Assembly: GCA_942490895.1 (NCBI GenBank)
Contig: CALNZC010000080.1
Coordinates: 53,057-117,056, forward strand
Direction: 5' to 3'
DNA: 64,000 nucleotides
Origin: JAGNXB01 sp942490895
GTDB lineage: Bacteria; Bacteroidota; Bacteroidia; Chitinophagales; Saprospiraceae
Made by a program: the position numbers and the translations under genes. A model generated the notes under the pieces. The model saw nothing but the letters and a program-made list of their open reading frames with translations, made no database searches and was not told the DNA's origin. Shown piece after piece: positions 44,469-54,108 of this stretch. Positions within the stretch are counted from its first letter, which is position 1; every line of letters begins with the position of its first letter.

Positions 44469-45208
44469 GAACAGCTTTAGGATTGATCGGATTTCCCTTG
44501 TCACATTCCTTTTCTCCTGGATGGTTTCAAGAGAAATTCAAGCGTGAAGCACTGTCGGATTGGAGCTACAAACTGATGCCACTCCCGGAGATTTCTGACC
44601 TTCCAGAACTCCTGGCCAGCGAACAAAATCTACGAGGGTTTAATGTGACCATTCCCCATAAACAGGTTATCCTGTCATTCCTGGACAGGGTCACTCCACA
44701 AGCTGCACGCATAGGCGCAGTCAACACGGTCGAGATTACAGATGAAGGCAAATTGATCGGGCATAACACGGATGCACCTGCATTCGAAGAATCACTGGAC
44801 CGATTTCTGGGATCTGTTCCAAGAGGTAAAGCCCTTGTTTTAGGGAACGGTGGAGCATCCCAGGCGGTACAGGATGTTTTGAATCGAATGAATATCCCCT
44901 TCACCGTTATTTCTCGCACTTCTGGTCATGGAGAGATGCTTTATTCCGATCTGCAAAAATCAGGTATAGGTGAGGTTCAACTGATCATCAATACCACTCC
45001 TTTGGGCATGTCTCCCCACGTGAATGATTGCCCGGCCATCCCTTATGAGCAACTCAATGCCAGTCACTTTCTATATGATCTGATCTATTCGCCCGAAGAA
45101 ACACTGTTCCTTGAAATGGGCAGAATGGCCGGTGCAATGACCAAAAATGGATTGGAAATGTTATATCTTCAAGCAGAGAAATCATGGCAAATTTGGACCC
45201 GGATATGA
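44465..45208 (+). CDS. aroE: Shikimate dehydrogenase
   Basis: 247 residues. It reduces 3-dehydroshikimate to shikimate with NADPH. Substrate-binding motif GFPLSHSFSP at 9-18, catalytic Lys in NVTIPHKQ, Asn/Asp in AVNTV and HNTDAPAF, and the dinucleotide loop VLGNGGASQAV. The C-terminal helix is complete. It overlaps both neighbours by four bases. Confidence 0.95.
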   Translation: MRTALGLIGFPLSHSFSPGWFQEKFKREALSDWSYKLMPLPEISDLPELLASEQNLRGFNVTIPHKQVILSFLDRVTPQAARIGAVNTVEITDEGKLIGHNTDAPAFEESLDRFLGSVPRGKALVLGNGGASQAVQDVLNRMNIPFTVISRTSGHGEMLYSDLQKSGIGEVQLIINTTPLGMSPHVNDCPAIPYEQLNASHFLYDLIYSPEETLFLEMGRMAGAMTKNGLEMLYLQAEKSWQIWTRI

Positions 45209-46410
45209 TGCAAGAATCTACAACTACCCTGCAATCAGCTCTTCCTGATTTTAGAGATACCGAGATCGCCTTTTCTTACCTCTCCGACGCTGAGCTCAAT
45301 CAAATGAGCTGGTTGTTCAAGCTGATGAACAAGCCCTGGTTGGTCAACTCGGGATCTTCGATCGGCAGATGGGCTGTTCAATGGAACATTCCCTTTGCTC
45401 GCAGCATTGTCAAAGCCACTCTTTTTCGTCAGTTCGTAGGCGGTGAAAGCCTGCTGAAAAGTCTGCCGACCATTGATAAACTGTCCCATTACAAGACGCA
45501 AACCATCCTGGACTATGGGGTGGAAGCTAAGGAGTCAGAAGAAGATTTCAATGCAACGCTTCGCGAGAACCTACGCGCCATCGAATTTGCCTCTGGAAAT
45601 GATTTTGTACCTGTTGTCAGTACCAAAATTTCCGGTTTGGCCAGCAACCCTTTACTGGAGAAAGTGGCTCGGGGTGATGAGTTGAGCCGAGCAGACCAGG
45701 AGGCCTTTAAAGCGGTGATCAAACGGGTGGAAGCCATCTCTTTGAGTGCTTATGAAAAAGGGGTATCCGTCTTTTTTGATGCCGAAGAGAGCTGGGTGCA
45801 AAAGCCCATTGATGAGATGGTCAATGCGATGATGCGCCGATTCAACAAGGAACGTGCTGTCGTTTACAATACCTATCAGTTATATCGGCATGACCGACTG
45901 GATTATATGATTCAGACGGCTGAAGAGGCAAAGGCAGAAGGATGGATCTTCGGATCGAAGATTGTTCGAGGAGCCTACATGGAAAAGGAACGTAACCGTG
46001 CCAAAGAGATGGGCTATCCGTCACCGATCTACCCGGATAAAGCATCTACTGATAAAGGGTATAACGATGCCCTTCGCTTCCTGGTTGAACACCATGAAAC
46101 GGTTGCCTCTTGTAATGCGACACACAATGCTGAGAGTTGCATGCTGATGGCCAAATGGATCGATGAACTGCGCATCGATCGAAATCATCCCCATCTCAAC
46201 TTTTCTCAGCTGTACGGGATGAGTGATCACCTGACCTTCAATTTGGCAGATTGCGGATACAATGTCGCCAAATATGTTCCTTACGGCAGGGTAGAGGAGG
46301 TGATTCCATACCTGCTACGTCGTGCTCAGGAAAATTCATCTGTAACCGGCGAAATGTCCCGGGAATTGGACCTCATTCACAAAGAGATGAAGCGCAGGGC
46401 CATGGTTTAA
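45205..46410 (+). CDS. Proline dehydrogenase
   Basis: About 401 residues from the ATG at 45205, which overlaps the aroE stop as ATGA; an ATG 21 bases earlier is also in frame. Monofunctional flavoprotein that oxidises L-proline to pyrroline-5-carboxylate. FAD/substrate motifs are visible: VFFDAEESWVQ, NTYQLYRHD, KIVRGAYMEKER, CNATHNAES and the late YVPYGRVEEVIPYLLRRAQEN. The P5C dehydrogenase partner is elsewhere. Last gene of the nine-gene run that begins with gldA. Confidence 0.95.
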   Translation: MMQESTTTLQSALPDFRDTEIAFSYLSDAELNQMSWLFKLMNKPWLVNSGSSIGRWAVQWNIPFARSIVKATLFRQFVGGESLLKSLPTIDKLSHYKTQTILDYGVEAKESEEDFNATLRENLRAIEFASGNDFVPVVSTKISGLASNPLLEKVARGDELSRADQEAFKAVIKRVEAISLSAYEKGVSVFFDAEESWVQKPIDEMVNAMMRRFNKERAVVYNTYQLYRHDRLDYMIQTAEEAKAEGWIFGSKIVRGAYMEKERNRAKEMGYPSPIYPDKASTDKGYNDALRFLVEHHETVASCNATHNAESCMLMAKWIDELRIDRNHPHLNFSQLYGMSDHLTFNLADCGYNVAKYVPYGRVEEVIPYLLRRAQENSSVTGEMSRELDLIHKEMKRRAMV

Positions 46411-46456
46411 GTGCCTTACAGGTTGCAAACATCTGGCAATGCGTGATCAGACCGAC

Positions 46457-47629
46457 TTAGGATAGCCGTTCGTATATTCCGGCGATGCCCTGTCCACCAC
46501 CTACACAGGCGGTAACCAGACCATATTTTTTCCCTCTGCGTTTCAATTCATTGAATAACTGAGTCGATAGCTTCGCACCTGTACAGCCCAATGGGTGGCC
46601 CAGAGCAATTGCACCTCCATTTACATTGACAGTGTCCGGATCCAGTCCGGTTTGTCGAATGACTGCCAGTGCCTGCGTAGCAAACGCTTCATTTAGTTCA
46701 GTCAGATCAATATCCTGAAGGGTTAAGCCGGCTTGTTGGAGTGCTTTGGGTATTGCTGCACAAGGGCCGATCCCCATGTAGAGCGGGTCTACACCCGCAA
46801 CAGCGCAAGCAGCCAGACGAGCGATTGGCGTCAGGTTCAACTGTTTGACCATTTCTTCACTCATTACCAGAACGAAACTGGCCCCATCCGAGGTCTGACT
46901 GGAATTTCCGGCCGTGACAATGCCACCTTGAGCAAATGCCGGACGCAAACGGGCCAGCGCTTCCAGTGTGGTCTCTCGTCGGACACCTTCGTCAGCCTTG
47001 ACGGTTGTTTGTGTCTCCTTTCGTTTTCCGTCTTCTACCCAGACCTGGGGTACATCGATCGGAACGATCTCATCATCAAACCAGCCATTGTCCTGAGCCT
47101 TCGCCGCCAGGGTGTGGGATCGCAGCGCGAACGCATCCGCATCTTCCCGATTGATATCATATTTCTGGGCTACAGCTTCAGCCGTCATGCCCATACTCGC
47201 CAGGTAGTCCGGGGTGGAACTGGCAAATTGGTAATTGGGTGCCAGCTTATAGCCTGTCATCGGGATCATACTCATACTTTCTGTGCCCCCGGCAATATAA
47301 CAGGAGCCGAGTCCTGCCCGAATCTTGGCCACGGCGATGGAAATGGTCTCCAGGCCGGATGCACAGTACCGATTGATAGTCATGCCCGGCACATCTTTAT
47401 TCAGTGCAAGCAAGGCGATCTGTCGACCGATCTGCAACCCCTGTTCGCCTTCCGGATTGGCACAACCCACCAGAACATCGTCGATATGAGCGGGTTCCAA
47501 TCCCGGTGTATCAGTCATGATTTGACGGATCACGGCAGCGGCGAGGTCATCGGAACGAAAGTTTCGAAATGATCCTTTTTTTGCTTTGCCTACAGGCGAG
47601 CGAAATGCTTTAACGATATAAGCTTCCAT
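46457..47629 (-). CDS. fadA: Acetyl-CoA acyltransferase (3-ketoacyl-CoA thiolase)
   Basis: 390 residues from the ATG at 47629; the frame is open ten codons earlier. The last step of beta-oxidation. Nucleophile Cys89 in NRYCASGLET, His in GHPLGCTGAK, and the second Cys in TACVGGGQG near the end. It follows fadB on the same strand after a 33-base gap, forming a fadBA operon. It converges with the proline dehydrogenase gene. Confidence 0.95.
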   Translation of the reverse strand: MEAYIVKAFRSPVGKAKKGSFRNFRSDDLAAAVIRQIMTDTPGLEPAHIDDVLVGCANPEGEQGLQIGRQIALLALNKDVPGMTINRYCASGLETISIAVAKIRAGLGSCYIAGGTESMSMIPMTGYKLAPNYQFASSTPDYLASMGMTAEAVAQKYDINREDADAFALRSHTLAAKAQDNGWFDDEIVPIDVPQVWVEDGKRKETQTTVKADEGVRRETTLEALARLRPAFAQGGIVTAGNSSQTSDGASFVLVMSEEMVKQLNLTPIARLAACAVAGVDPLYMGIGPCAAIPKALQQAGLTLQDIDLTELNEAFATQALAVIRQTGLDPDTVNVNGGAIALGHPLGCTGAKLSTQLFNELKRRGKKYGLVTACVGGGQGIAGIYERLS

Positions 47630-47662
47630 GGTCGAATTCAATTTGGCTGTGATGATCAACGA

Positions 47663-50062
47663 TCAATTGCGCAATGGCTTTCCGGTTTGCAACATGTTCT
47701 GGATTCGTTCCAGCGTTTTTTGCTCCCCACACAAACTCATAAAAGCCTCCCGTTCAACATCCAGCAGATATTGCTCGGAAACAGTTTGTGATCCGGTCAG
47801 GTCTCCTCCGCAGAGCACCCAGGCAACCTTCCGCGCAATCTTGATATCATGCTCAGAAGCCCATTTGCCCAGTTTCAATTCATTGGCTGCTGCGTACAGC
47901 GTGGCGAGTCCTCCACGGCCCAGGACCGTGACATCATTCCGTTGAATCGGTTGGACATAATGTTCGGCCAATGCCAGGACTCTGGCTCGTGCTTCATAGA
48001 TATGTTGTTCCAGGTTTAGCGTGACCTGATCTTTTTGTGCTTGCAGATAACCGAGGCCGTATGCCTCATACGCTGAAGTGGCTACAGTGGCTGTGGCGAT
48101 TGTTTTAAAATGATCGATCAAGCTATTTACTTGTACGTCACCTTCTCTGAACGAGTCGGAGATGCGTACTGCAAATTCTTTGGTACCACCACCGCCTGGA
48201 ATGAGGCCAACCCCCACTTCTACCAATCCGATATAGCTTTCTGCGGCAGCGACGACACCATCACAATGCATGATCGTTTCGCACCCACCACCAAATACAT
48301 AGCCCTGGGTAGCTGCAACGACTGGAATGCTCGAATAGCGGCAGCGCATCGTGGTTTGCTGAAACAGATTAATGGCCATGTTCAATTCGTCCCACTCCTG
48401 TTGATAAGCCATCATAGCGATCATCATCAGGTTCGCACCAACGGTGAAGTTTTGGGCTTGATTGCCGATCACCAGTCCTTTCCATTCGCCTTCTTCAGCG
48501 ATCCGGATAGACTCTTGCATACCGCGTAAGATCCCTTCACCAATCGCATTCATCTTGCTTCGGAATTCCAGACAGAGTACGCCTTCTCCAATGTCGTGTA
48601 ATACGACTTCATCGTTTTGGTAGACAGGAGCCTGATGCCTCAGGTAATCCAGGTTAATATGACTGGATTGTCCAGGAATCTCGATATACGAGCTGGAAGA
48701 AGGTTGATAGCTATATCGTTTACCGCCTTGTATAGTGTAGAATGATGTGTGTCCTTTCCGGACCATGTCGTCTATCCAGGCAGGGACTGCTTCACCGGCA
48801 GCTTTGACGAGATCCAGACCTTTTTGTACTCCGATCATATCCCAAAGTTCAAATGGCCCTGCTTCCCAGGCAAATCCCGCTTTCAGGGCGTCATCGATAC
48901 GATAAGGCTCATCGGCAATCTCGGGGATTCGGTTGGAGGCATAGGCAAAGAGGCCGAGCAGCGATTTTTGAATCAACTTTGCCCCGTCATCCGAATGCTC
49001 GAAGTACATGTTTACCCTCCTCGTGAGATCGTCGATCTGTTTTCCAGCTTCCAGGCTGGGGAAGCTGACTTTTTCAGGGATTTGGTATTCGAGAGTCTCC
49101 AGGTTCAGAATATGGAAGATGGATCGTCCTTTTTCATCCTTTTCAGCAAGTTTTTTATAGAATCCCTGACCGGTCTTATTGCCCAGAAACTTGTTGTCCA
49201 GCAGGAATTTTAAATAGGCTGGAATTTCAAAGGTGGACGCTTGTTCATCCGTCGGGCAGTTTTGTCGAATGCCTTCGATGACGTGAGCTGCTGTATCATG
49301 TCCGACCAGATCACCCAATCGGAAAGTGCCTGTTTTTGGGCGACCAAGAGCAGGTCCTGTCAGTTTGTCGACCACATCAATGGGTAGGCCAAGCTCCTGG
49401 GTCAGTTGATAGATCCTGGCCATCGCATATACCCCGATCCGATTGGCGATAAAAGCAGGTGTGTCTTTGGCTAGAACAGTTTTTTTCCCGAGAAAGTCTG
49501 CTCCGAATTCCAGGAAGAAATCAACCACTTCAGGAGCGGTGTCCGGAGTGGGAATGATTTCAAGGAGGCGCAGATATCGCGGAGGATTGAAAAAGTGGGT
49601 ACCACAGAAATGACGTTTGAAGTCATCACTTCTTCCTTCGGTCATCAGATGAATGGGAATTCCAGATGTGTTGCTGGTCACCAGAGTACCTGGACGACGG
49701 TGTTCTTCCACCTGAGCGAATAGTTGCTGTTTGATATCCAGGCGTTCAACAACCACTTCGACGATCCAATCACAACTTTTGATACGATGAAGGTCATCGG
49801 TCAGATTGCCTGTTTGGATCCGGTTCGCATATTCTTTTTGATAAAGTGGAGCGGGTTTACTCTTGATGGATTGGGTCAAAGCTCGATTTACCAACTGATT
49901 GCGAGCATCAGAATTGGCTTGTTTGTCTTCGGCTAGGCCAGGTGTGACAATGTCCAGGAGGAGCACCTGGAAACCAGCATTTGCTAGGTGACAGGCGATT
50001 CCGGAGCCCATTACACCGGCACCCAGAACAGCTACATGTTGGATTCTTCTCATCGGTTCCAC
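47663..50062 (-). CDS. fadB: Bifunctional 3-hydroxyacyl-CoA dehydrogenase / enoyl-CoA hydratase
   Basis: 799 residues. The N-terminal half is a hydroxyacyl-CoA dehydrogenase with the NAD loop GAGVMGSGIACHLANAG (residues about 15-31) and THFFNPPRYLRLLEII. The C-terminal part is a crotonase-type hydratase, with GYVFGGGCETIMHCDGVVAA and VGLIPGGGGTKE. The dehydrogenase-first order is the reverse of the E. coli FadB and is usual in Bacteroidota. The start is at 50062 or the ATG nine bases later. First gene of fadBA. Confidence 0.95.
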   Translation of the reverse strand: MEPMRRIQHVAVLGAGVMGSGIACHLANAGFQVLLLDIVTPGLAEDKQANSDARNQLVNRALTQSIKSKPAPLYQKEYANRIQTGNLTDDLHRIKSCDWIVEVVVERLDIKQQLFAQVEEHRRPGTLVTSNTSGIPIHLMTEGRSDDFKRHFCGTHFFNPPRYLRLLEIIPTPDTAPEVVDFFLEFGADFLGKKTVLAKDTPAFIANRIGVYAMARIYQLTQELGLPIDVVDKLTGPALGRPKTGTFRLGDLVGHDTAAHVIEGIRQNCPTDEQASTFEIPAYLKFLLDNKFLGNKTGQGFYKKLAEKDEKGRSIFHILNLETLEYQIPEKVSFPSLEAGKQIDDLTRRVNMYFEHSDDGAKLIQKSLLGLFAYASNRIPEIADEPYRIDDALKAGFAWEAGPFELWDMIGVQKGLDLVKAAGEAVPAWIDDMVRKGHTSFYTIQGGKRYSYQPSSSSYIEIPGQSSHINLDYLRHQAPVYQNDEVVLHDIGEGVLCLEFRSKMNAIGEGILRGMQESIRIAEEGEWKGLVIGNQAQNFTVGANLMMIAMMAYQQEWDELNMAINLFQQTTMRCRYSSIPVVAATQGYVFGGGCETIMHCDGVVAAAESYIGLVEVGVGLIPGGGGTKEFAVRISDSFREGDVQVNSLIDHFKTIATATVATSAYEAYGLGYLQAQKDQVTLNLEQHIYEARARVLALAEHYVQPIQRNDVTVLGRGGLATLYAAANELKLGKWASEHDIKIARKVAWVLCGGDLTGSQTVSEQYLLDVEREAFMSLCGEQKTLERIQNMLQTGKPLRN

Positions 50063-50084
50063 TTTAAGCGAAAATTCGCTGGTA

Positions 50085-50092
50085 CAAATCTA
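50085..50092 (-). promoter_or_regulatory. -7 box for fadBA
   Basis: TAGATTTG on the minus strand, exact TAnnTTTG match, ending 22 bases before the fadB start. Confidence 0.5.
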
Positions 50093-50161
50093 CGGATTCG
50101 TGTTGAATAATGCAGGAATCCAGAAGTTATGCCCAAGATGCTTAAAAATCCTTAATGTGTT

Positions 50162-50170
50162 TATAATTTG
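50162..50170 (+). promoter_or_regulatory. Near-consensus -7 box for exbB
   Basis: TATAATTTG has one base more than the TAnnTTTG spacing. It ends 42 bases before the ATG at 50213. Confidence 0.3.
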
Positions 50171-50212
50171 CAGCGTCTGAATTCGTTCAAAGATTCCAAA
50201 TCGTATTATCCT

Positions 50213-50896
50213 ATGATGCACCCTCTTTTCTTCATGCTGCAAGCCGAACTGGAGCAAACGGAGATCAAATCACAAAGTTTTGCGGATATTCTGTTTTCAG
50301 GAGGTCCCATTGGTGTCGTGATCGTCGCATTGCAAGTGGTCATGTCTTTCATCGCTGTATCCATTTTCATTGAGCGATACGTCAGTATCTCCAAGGCGGG
50401 GAAGATTGATGAAAACTTTATGAATAACATTCGAATGAGTGTTCAATCCGGAAATATCAAAGCAGCTCAATCGCTTTGTGCCGGGACGGATTCTCCGATC
50501 AGCCGTATGGTTGAAAAAGGACTGATGCGTATTGGCAAACCTTTACGCGATATTGACGCGGCTATTGAAAACGTCGGTAACCTGGAGATCTTCAAACTGG
50601 AGAAAAATCTATCTACTCTGGCCAGTATTGCCGGTGCAGCTCCAATGTTGGGATTCCTCGGAACCGTAACCGGTATGATCATCGCTTTCTACAAGATGGC
50701 CGCAGAACAAAATGTGACCCCTGAAGTCTTGGCGGGTGGTATCTATCAGGCCCTGATCACAACAGCCTTCGGACTGGTGGTTGGATTGTTCTCCCTCATC
50801 GGATACAACCTGCTGGTCGCCAATGTAGAAAAGGTGATCTTCAAGATGGAGCGTTCGACAACCGAGTTCATGGATCTACTACAGGAGCCTTCCTGA
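50213..50896 (+). CDS. exbB: MotA/TolQ/ExbB proton channel family protein
   Basis: 227 residues from the ATG at 50213. The frame is open from a TTG at 50168, but that lies in the promoter region. Three membrane helices: about 35-55, 132-155 and 178-200 (GFLGTVTGMIIAFYKMA, YQALITTAFGLVVGLFSLIGYN). It makes the proton channel with ExbD and powers TonB. The order exbB-exbD-exbD-tonB marks this as a Ton energy operon. Confidence 0.92.
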   Translation: MMHPLFFMLQAELEQTEIKSQSFADILFSGGPIGVVIVALQVVMSFIAVSIFIERYVSISKAGKIDENFMNNIRMSVQSGNIKAAQSLCAGTDSPISRMVEKGLMRIGKPLRDIDAAIENVGNLEIFKLEKNLSTLASIAGAAPMLGFLGTVTGMIIAFYKMAAEQNVTPEVLAGGIYQALITTAFGLVVGLFSLIGYNLLVANVEKVIFKMERSTTEFMDLLQEPS

Positions 50897-50903
50897 TCTG
50901 CTC

Positions 50904-51302
50904 ATGGCAATGAAAAAGCGCAGTAAGGCGATTGCCGAATTCAGTATGTCCTCTTTGACGGACATCATCTTTCTATTGTTGGTATTCTTCATGCTGACAG
51001 CGACGTTTGTCAATGTGAAGAAGCTGGACCTGCCGCAATCAAATAACAAAACGGTTGCTCCGAGTTCCTTGAGTGTGTCCATTCAGAAGAACGGTACTTT
51101 CTCAGTGAACGGAAAGGATATTCCATCAGCCGCACTGAAACCGGAGATTCGTCAGGTCATTACAAGAATGGGAAACCAGGAGAATGCAACGATCACCATC
51201 ATTGCGGAGGTGGGCGTGCCCTTCACCAATGTGATGAAAGTCCTTGGTGTCGCCAATGAATTGAAAATGAAAGCGATCCTGGCCACACAGCCTCGATCCT
51301 AA
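50904..51302 (+). CDS. exbD: ExbD/TolR biopolymer transport protein, copy 1
   Basis: 132 residues. A short cytoplasmic tail, one membrane helix (about 18-36) with the proton-carrying Asp in SSLTDIIFLLLVFFMLT, and a small periplasmic domain ending EVGVPFTNVMKVLGVANEL. It starts eight bases after exbB. Confidence 0.92.
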   Translation: MAMKKRSKAIAEFSMSSLTDIIFLLLVFFMLTATFVNVKKLDLPQSNNKTVAPSSLSVSIQKNGTFSVNGKDIPSAALKPEIRQVITRMGNQENATITIIAEVGVPFTNVMKVLGVANELKMKAILATQPRS

Positions 51303-51316
51303 TCCTAATTGCCCCT

Positions 51317-51715
51317 ATGCCACTCAAGCGCAAAAGCAAGACCAGTTCAGAATTCAGTATGTCCTCTATGACGGACATTATCTTTCTGTTGTTGATCTTC
51401 TTCATGCTGACCTCCAATCTGGTGGCGCCAAATGCGTTGAACCTGAAACTTCCGGGTAAGTCCACCTCCAGAAGTACCAGTGATGATGCCTTGCCAGATG
51501 TGTCGATTGGTTCGGACGGACAATTTGCTATGGACGGTCGGAGAATGGATGCTTCAGGGCTGGATCGTGAATTTGCCTCCTTGTCCCGCCGGAAAGGAAA
51601 AGGTTTTTCCATCCTGTTGTCACCTCATGATCAGGCACCTGTTGAACATGTGGTCGTCGTTATGGACCTGGCTCTGAAATATGATGCCAATGCCATCCTC
51701 GCCAGTTCGGATTAA
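51317..51715 (+). CDS. exbD: ExbD/TolR biopolymer transport protein, copy 2
   Basis: 132 residues, same length and topology as copy 1. The membrane part is very similar (SSMTDIIFLLLIFFMLTSNL, Asp kept), but the periplasmic domain differs (Ser/Asp-rich start, HDQAPVEHVVVVMDLA). Two ExbD proteins may form a mixed dimer in the channel, as reported for other Bacteroidota; this is inference. Confidence 0.92.
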   Translation: MPLKRKSKTSSEFSMSSMTDIIFLLLIFFMLTSNLVAPNALNLKLPGKSTSRSTSDDALPDVSIGSDGQFAMDGRRMDASGLDREFASLSRRKGKGFSILLSPHDQAPVEHVVVVMDLALKYDANAILASSD

Positions 51716-51774
51716 GCCAATAACCTGTTAAGTCTCCGGACCTCGGAAACCAAAAGCATAACTTCCTCCGTTAC

Positions 51775-52647
51775 ATGACTGATATGAATACATTACAGAT
51801 CACCCAGGATGAAGAGAAGGAACGCCGCAAAGGCCTTTTGATCAGCATCGCTATACATGCTGTCATCATTCTTTTGGCTCTCCTGCCGTTGATGTCCTAC
51901 CAAGATCCACCTCCCGGCCAGGAAGGTGTACTCATCAGTTTTGGTGAGATCAATCAAGGTGAGGGTGATGATCGTCCAGATGTCCAGCAAGAAGAATATG
52001 TCGAGACTCCGACTGAAGAATCCCAACCGGAGGATATCCCTGAACCGGTAGAGGAGGAGGTGGCTCCACCCAAACCTGTTGAGAAGAAGATCATGACTGT
52101 GGATGATTCGGAGATCCGAATCAGAAAACAAAAAGAGGCGGAAGATGCGAAAGCTGCTGAGGATGCAGCCCGTAAGCGTGCCGCTGAAGATGCCGCCCGT
52201 AAGAAAGCGGCCGCTGAAGCAGCGGCGCAAAAGAAGGCCGAATATGACAAGGCACGAAAGCAATATGGTGACTTCTTTGGAGGCTCTGGAAAAGGAGATA
52301 AAGGAACTCCAGGCAATCAGGGCGTACCAGATGGTGATCCCGATGCCACTAAATTGGAAGGGATCAGCAAAGGATCAGGGGTCGTTGGCGATGGTCTCAC
52401 CAATCGGGGTGTGAAGCGCGCGCCAGAAATCAGCGACAGTTCACAAAAAACAGGACGAGTGGTGATCTATGTGTGTGTCGATCGGATGGGTAATGTCACC
52501 AAGGCAGATTATACCCAGAGAGGATCCACAACTTCAGATAGCCGCCTGGTTACTCTGGCCAAGCAGAATGCCTATCGTTATCTGTTTTCCCAGTCAAACC
52601 TGGACGAACAATGCGGAACCATCACCTACGATTTTAAGGTCAAATAA
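51775..52647 (+). CDS. TonB-like energy transducer
   Basis: 290 residues. One N-terminal membrane helix (about 24-43), a long Pro/Glu-rich segment (about 68-110), an Ala/Lys/Glu-rich coiled stretch (115-165), a Gly-rich part, and a C-terminal TonB domain (about 222-290, RVVIYVCVDRMGNVTKADY ... GTITYDFKV). It passes energy from ExbBD to outer-membrane receptors. The coiled stretch resembles TolA more than classic TonB. Last gene of the Ton operon; folC follows 32 bases later. Confidence 0.9.
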   Translation: MTDMNTLQITQDEEKERRKGLLISIAIHAVIILLALLPLMSYQDPPPGQEGVLISFGEINQGEGDDRPDVQQEEYVETPTEESQPEDIPEPVEEEVAPPKPVEKKIMTVDDSEIRIRKQKEAEDAKAAEDAARKRAAEDAARKKAAAEAAAQKKAEYDKARKQYGDFFGGSGKGDKGTPGNQGVPDGDPDATKLEGISKGSGVVGDGLTNRGVKRAPEISDSSQKTGRVVIYVCVDRMGNVTKADYTQRGSTTSDSRLVTLAKQNAYRYLFSQSNLDEQCGTITYDFKVK

Positions 52648-52679
52648 GTCCTCATTCGAGGCGTCCCTCTTTTCGGGTT

Positions 52680-53993
52680 ATGCGAAATTGGCAGAAGGAA
52701 TATCAGCAGACGCTGGATGACATGTTTGCCATGTTACCCATGTTCCAGCGAGTTGGACCCGTTGCCTTCAAGAAAGACCTGACCAATACAAAAGCACTCC
52801 TCTCCGCTTTGGGGCATCCGGAGCGCGACTTCAAGAGTATTCATATTGCAGGTACAAATGGTAAAGGCAGCCTGACCCATATGATCGCTGCCTTGTGCAT
52901 TCAAAAGGGGTATAAGACAGGTTTGTATACCTCTCCGCACTATCGCGACTTTCGGGAGCGGATCAAAGTTGGCCGGAATCTGATTCCGCCGAGTGCAGTT
53001 ATCGCCTTCATGCGAGACCACAGGAGCCTGATCGAGAAGATCCAGCCGTCCTTTTTTGAGGTGACTGTCGCCATGGCATTTTGGTACTTTTCTCAAAGCA
53101 AGGTAGATATTGCTGTGGTCGAGACAGGGATGGGTGGTCGTCTTGATTCTACTAATGTATTACTGCCGATTCTATCTGTGATCACCAATATCGGGTATGA
53201 TCACATGGAATTCCTTGGTGAGACTTTACCTGAGATCGCCGGCGAAAAAGCAGGTATCATCAAACCGGAAGTCCCCATCGTGATTGGTGAAGAACATCCG
53301 GAAACAGCGAGCACCTTTATTGATGTCGCTGCAGTCCAAGGGGCCTCCCTCACGTTTGCCAGTCGCACTTTTCAGGTGATCTCCAAAACGAGATATGAAG
53401 GTGGTCAACTGGTACGGGTCAATGAACGGGTGCCTGGTACTTTGCTTCAGGTGAAAACAGATCTGGAAGGCCCATATCAATCCCGTAACCTGGTGACCTA
53501 TCTGGAGTCCGCTCGACAATTGCAAAAACTGGGATGGCTGGACAAGGATGATCCGGCGATCATGAAGGCATTGACTGAAGTTCGTCCACTGACCCGATTT
53601 ATGGGCCGATGGCAAACGATCGGCCTGGATCCCAGAATCATTTGTGATAGTGCGCATAACGAAGCAGGGCTCCATGCCCTGTTTACTGGCCTTGATGGGT
53701 ACACCTTTGATCAGTTGCACATCGTATTTGGTACGGTGAAAGACAAAGATCTTTCTCGGATTTGGCAACTGTTGCCCCAAGATGCACGCTATTATTTTGT
53801 AGCGGCCCGCGTGCCTCGAGCGAAAGGTGTGCATCATTTACAAAAAGAGGCAGCCCAATCTGATCACTGTGGGAAGGCATACGCTTCAGTCAGAGGTGGA
53901 CTGGTAGCTGCTCGATCTGCCGCTCAATCAACAGACCTGATCCTGGTTTGCGGAAGCATCTTTGTTGTCGCTGAAGTATTGCCAGCTCAATAG
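52680..53993 (+). CDS. folC: Folylpolyglutamate synthase / dihydrofolate synthase
   Basis: 437 residues. Adds glutamate to dihydropteroate and folates. P-loop GTNGKGS at 58-64, then TSPHYRDFRERIKVG and GGRLDSTNV, both typical of FolC. The C-terminal Mur-ligase-like domain contains DSAHNEAGL and VFGTVKDKD. It lies after tonB and may share its message. Confidence 0.95.
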   Translation: MRNWQKEYQQTLDDMFAMLPMFQRVGPVAFKKDLTNTKALLSALGHPERDFKSIHIAGTNGKGSLTHMIAALCIQKGYKTGLYTSPHYRDFRERIKVGRNLIPPSAVIAFMRDHRSLIEKIQPSFFEVTVAMAFWYFSQSKVDIAVVETGMGGRLDSTNVLLPILSVITNIGYDHMEFLGETLPEIAGEKAGIIKPEVPIVIGEEHPETASTFIDVAAVQGASLTFASRTFQVISKTRYEGGQLVRVNERVPGTLLQVKTDLEGPYQSRNLVTYLESARQLQKLGWLDKDDPAIMKALTEVRPLTRFMGRWQTIGLDPRIICDSAHNEAGLHALFTGLDGYTFDQLHIVFGTVKDKDLSRIWQLLPQDARYYFVAARVPRAKGVHHLQKEAAQSDHCGKAYASVRGGLVAARSAAQSTDLILVCGSIFVVAEVLPAQ

Positions 53994-54027
53994 TTCCGTT
54001 ATCGTGCATATTTGCCGGGGTGAGTAC

Positions 54028-54035
54028 TATCTTTC
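54028..54035 (+). promoter_or_regulatory. Possible -7 box for ubiX
   Basis: TATCTTTC, one base from TAnnTTTG, 73 bases before the ubiX ATG. A second weak candidate, CATATTTG, lies at 54007-54014. Confidence 0.25.
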
Positions 54036-54108
54036 TGTTGATTGGAAAAGCGATTGACAACTCTTTGTTTGCCCACTTGTTTCGATATACACTCCACAAT
54101 CAGCCGAT

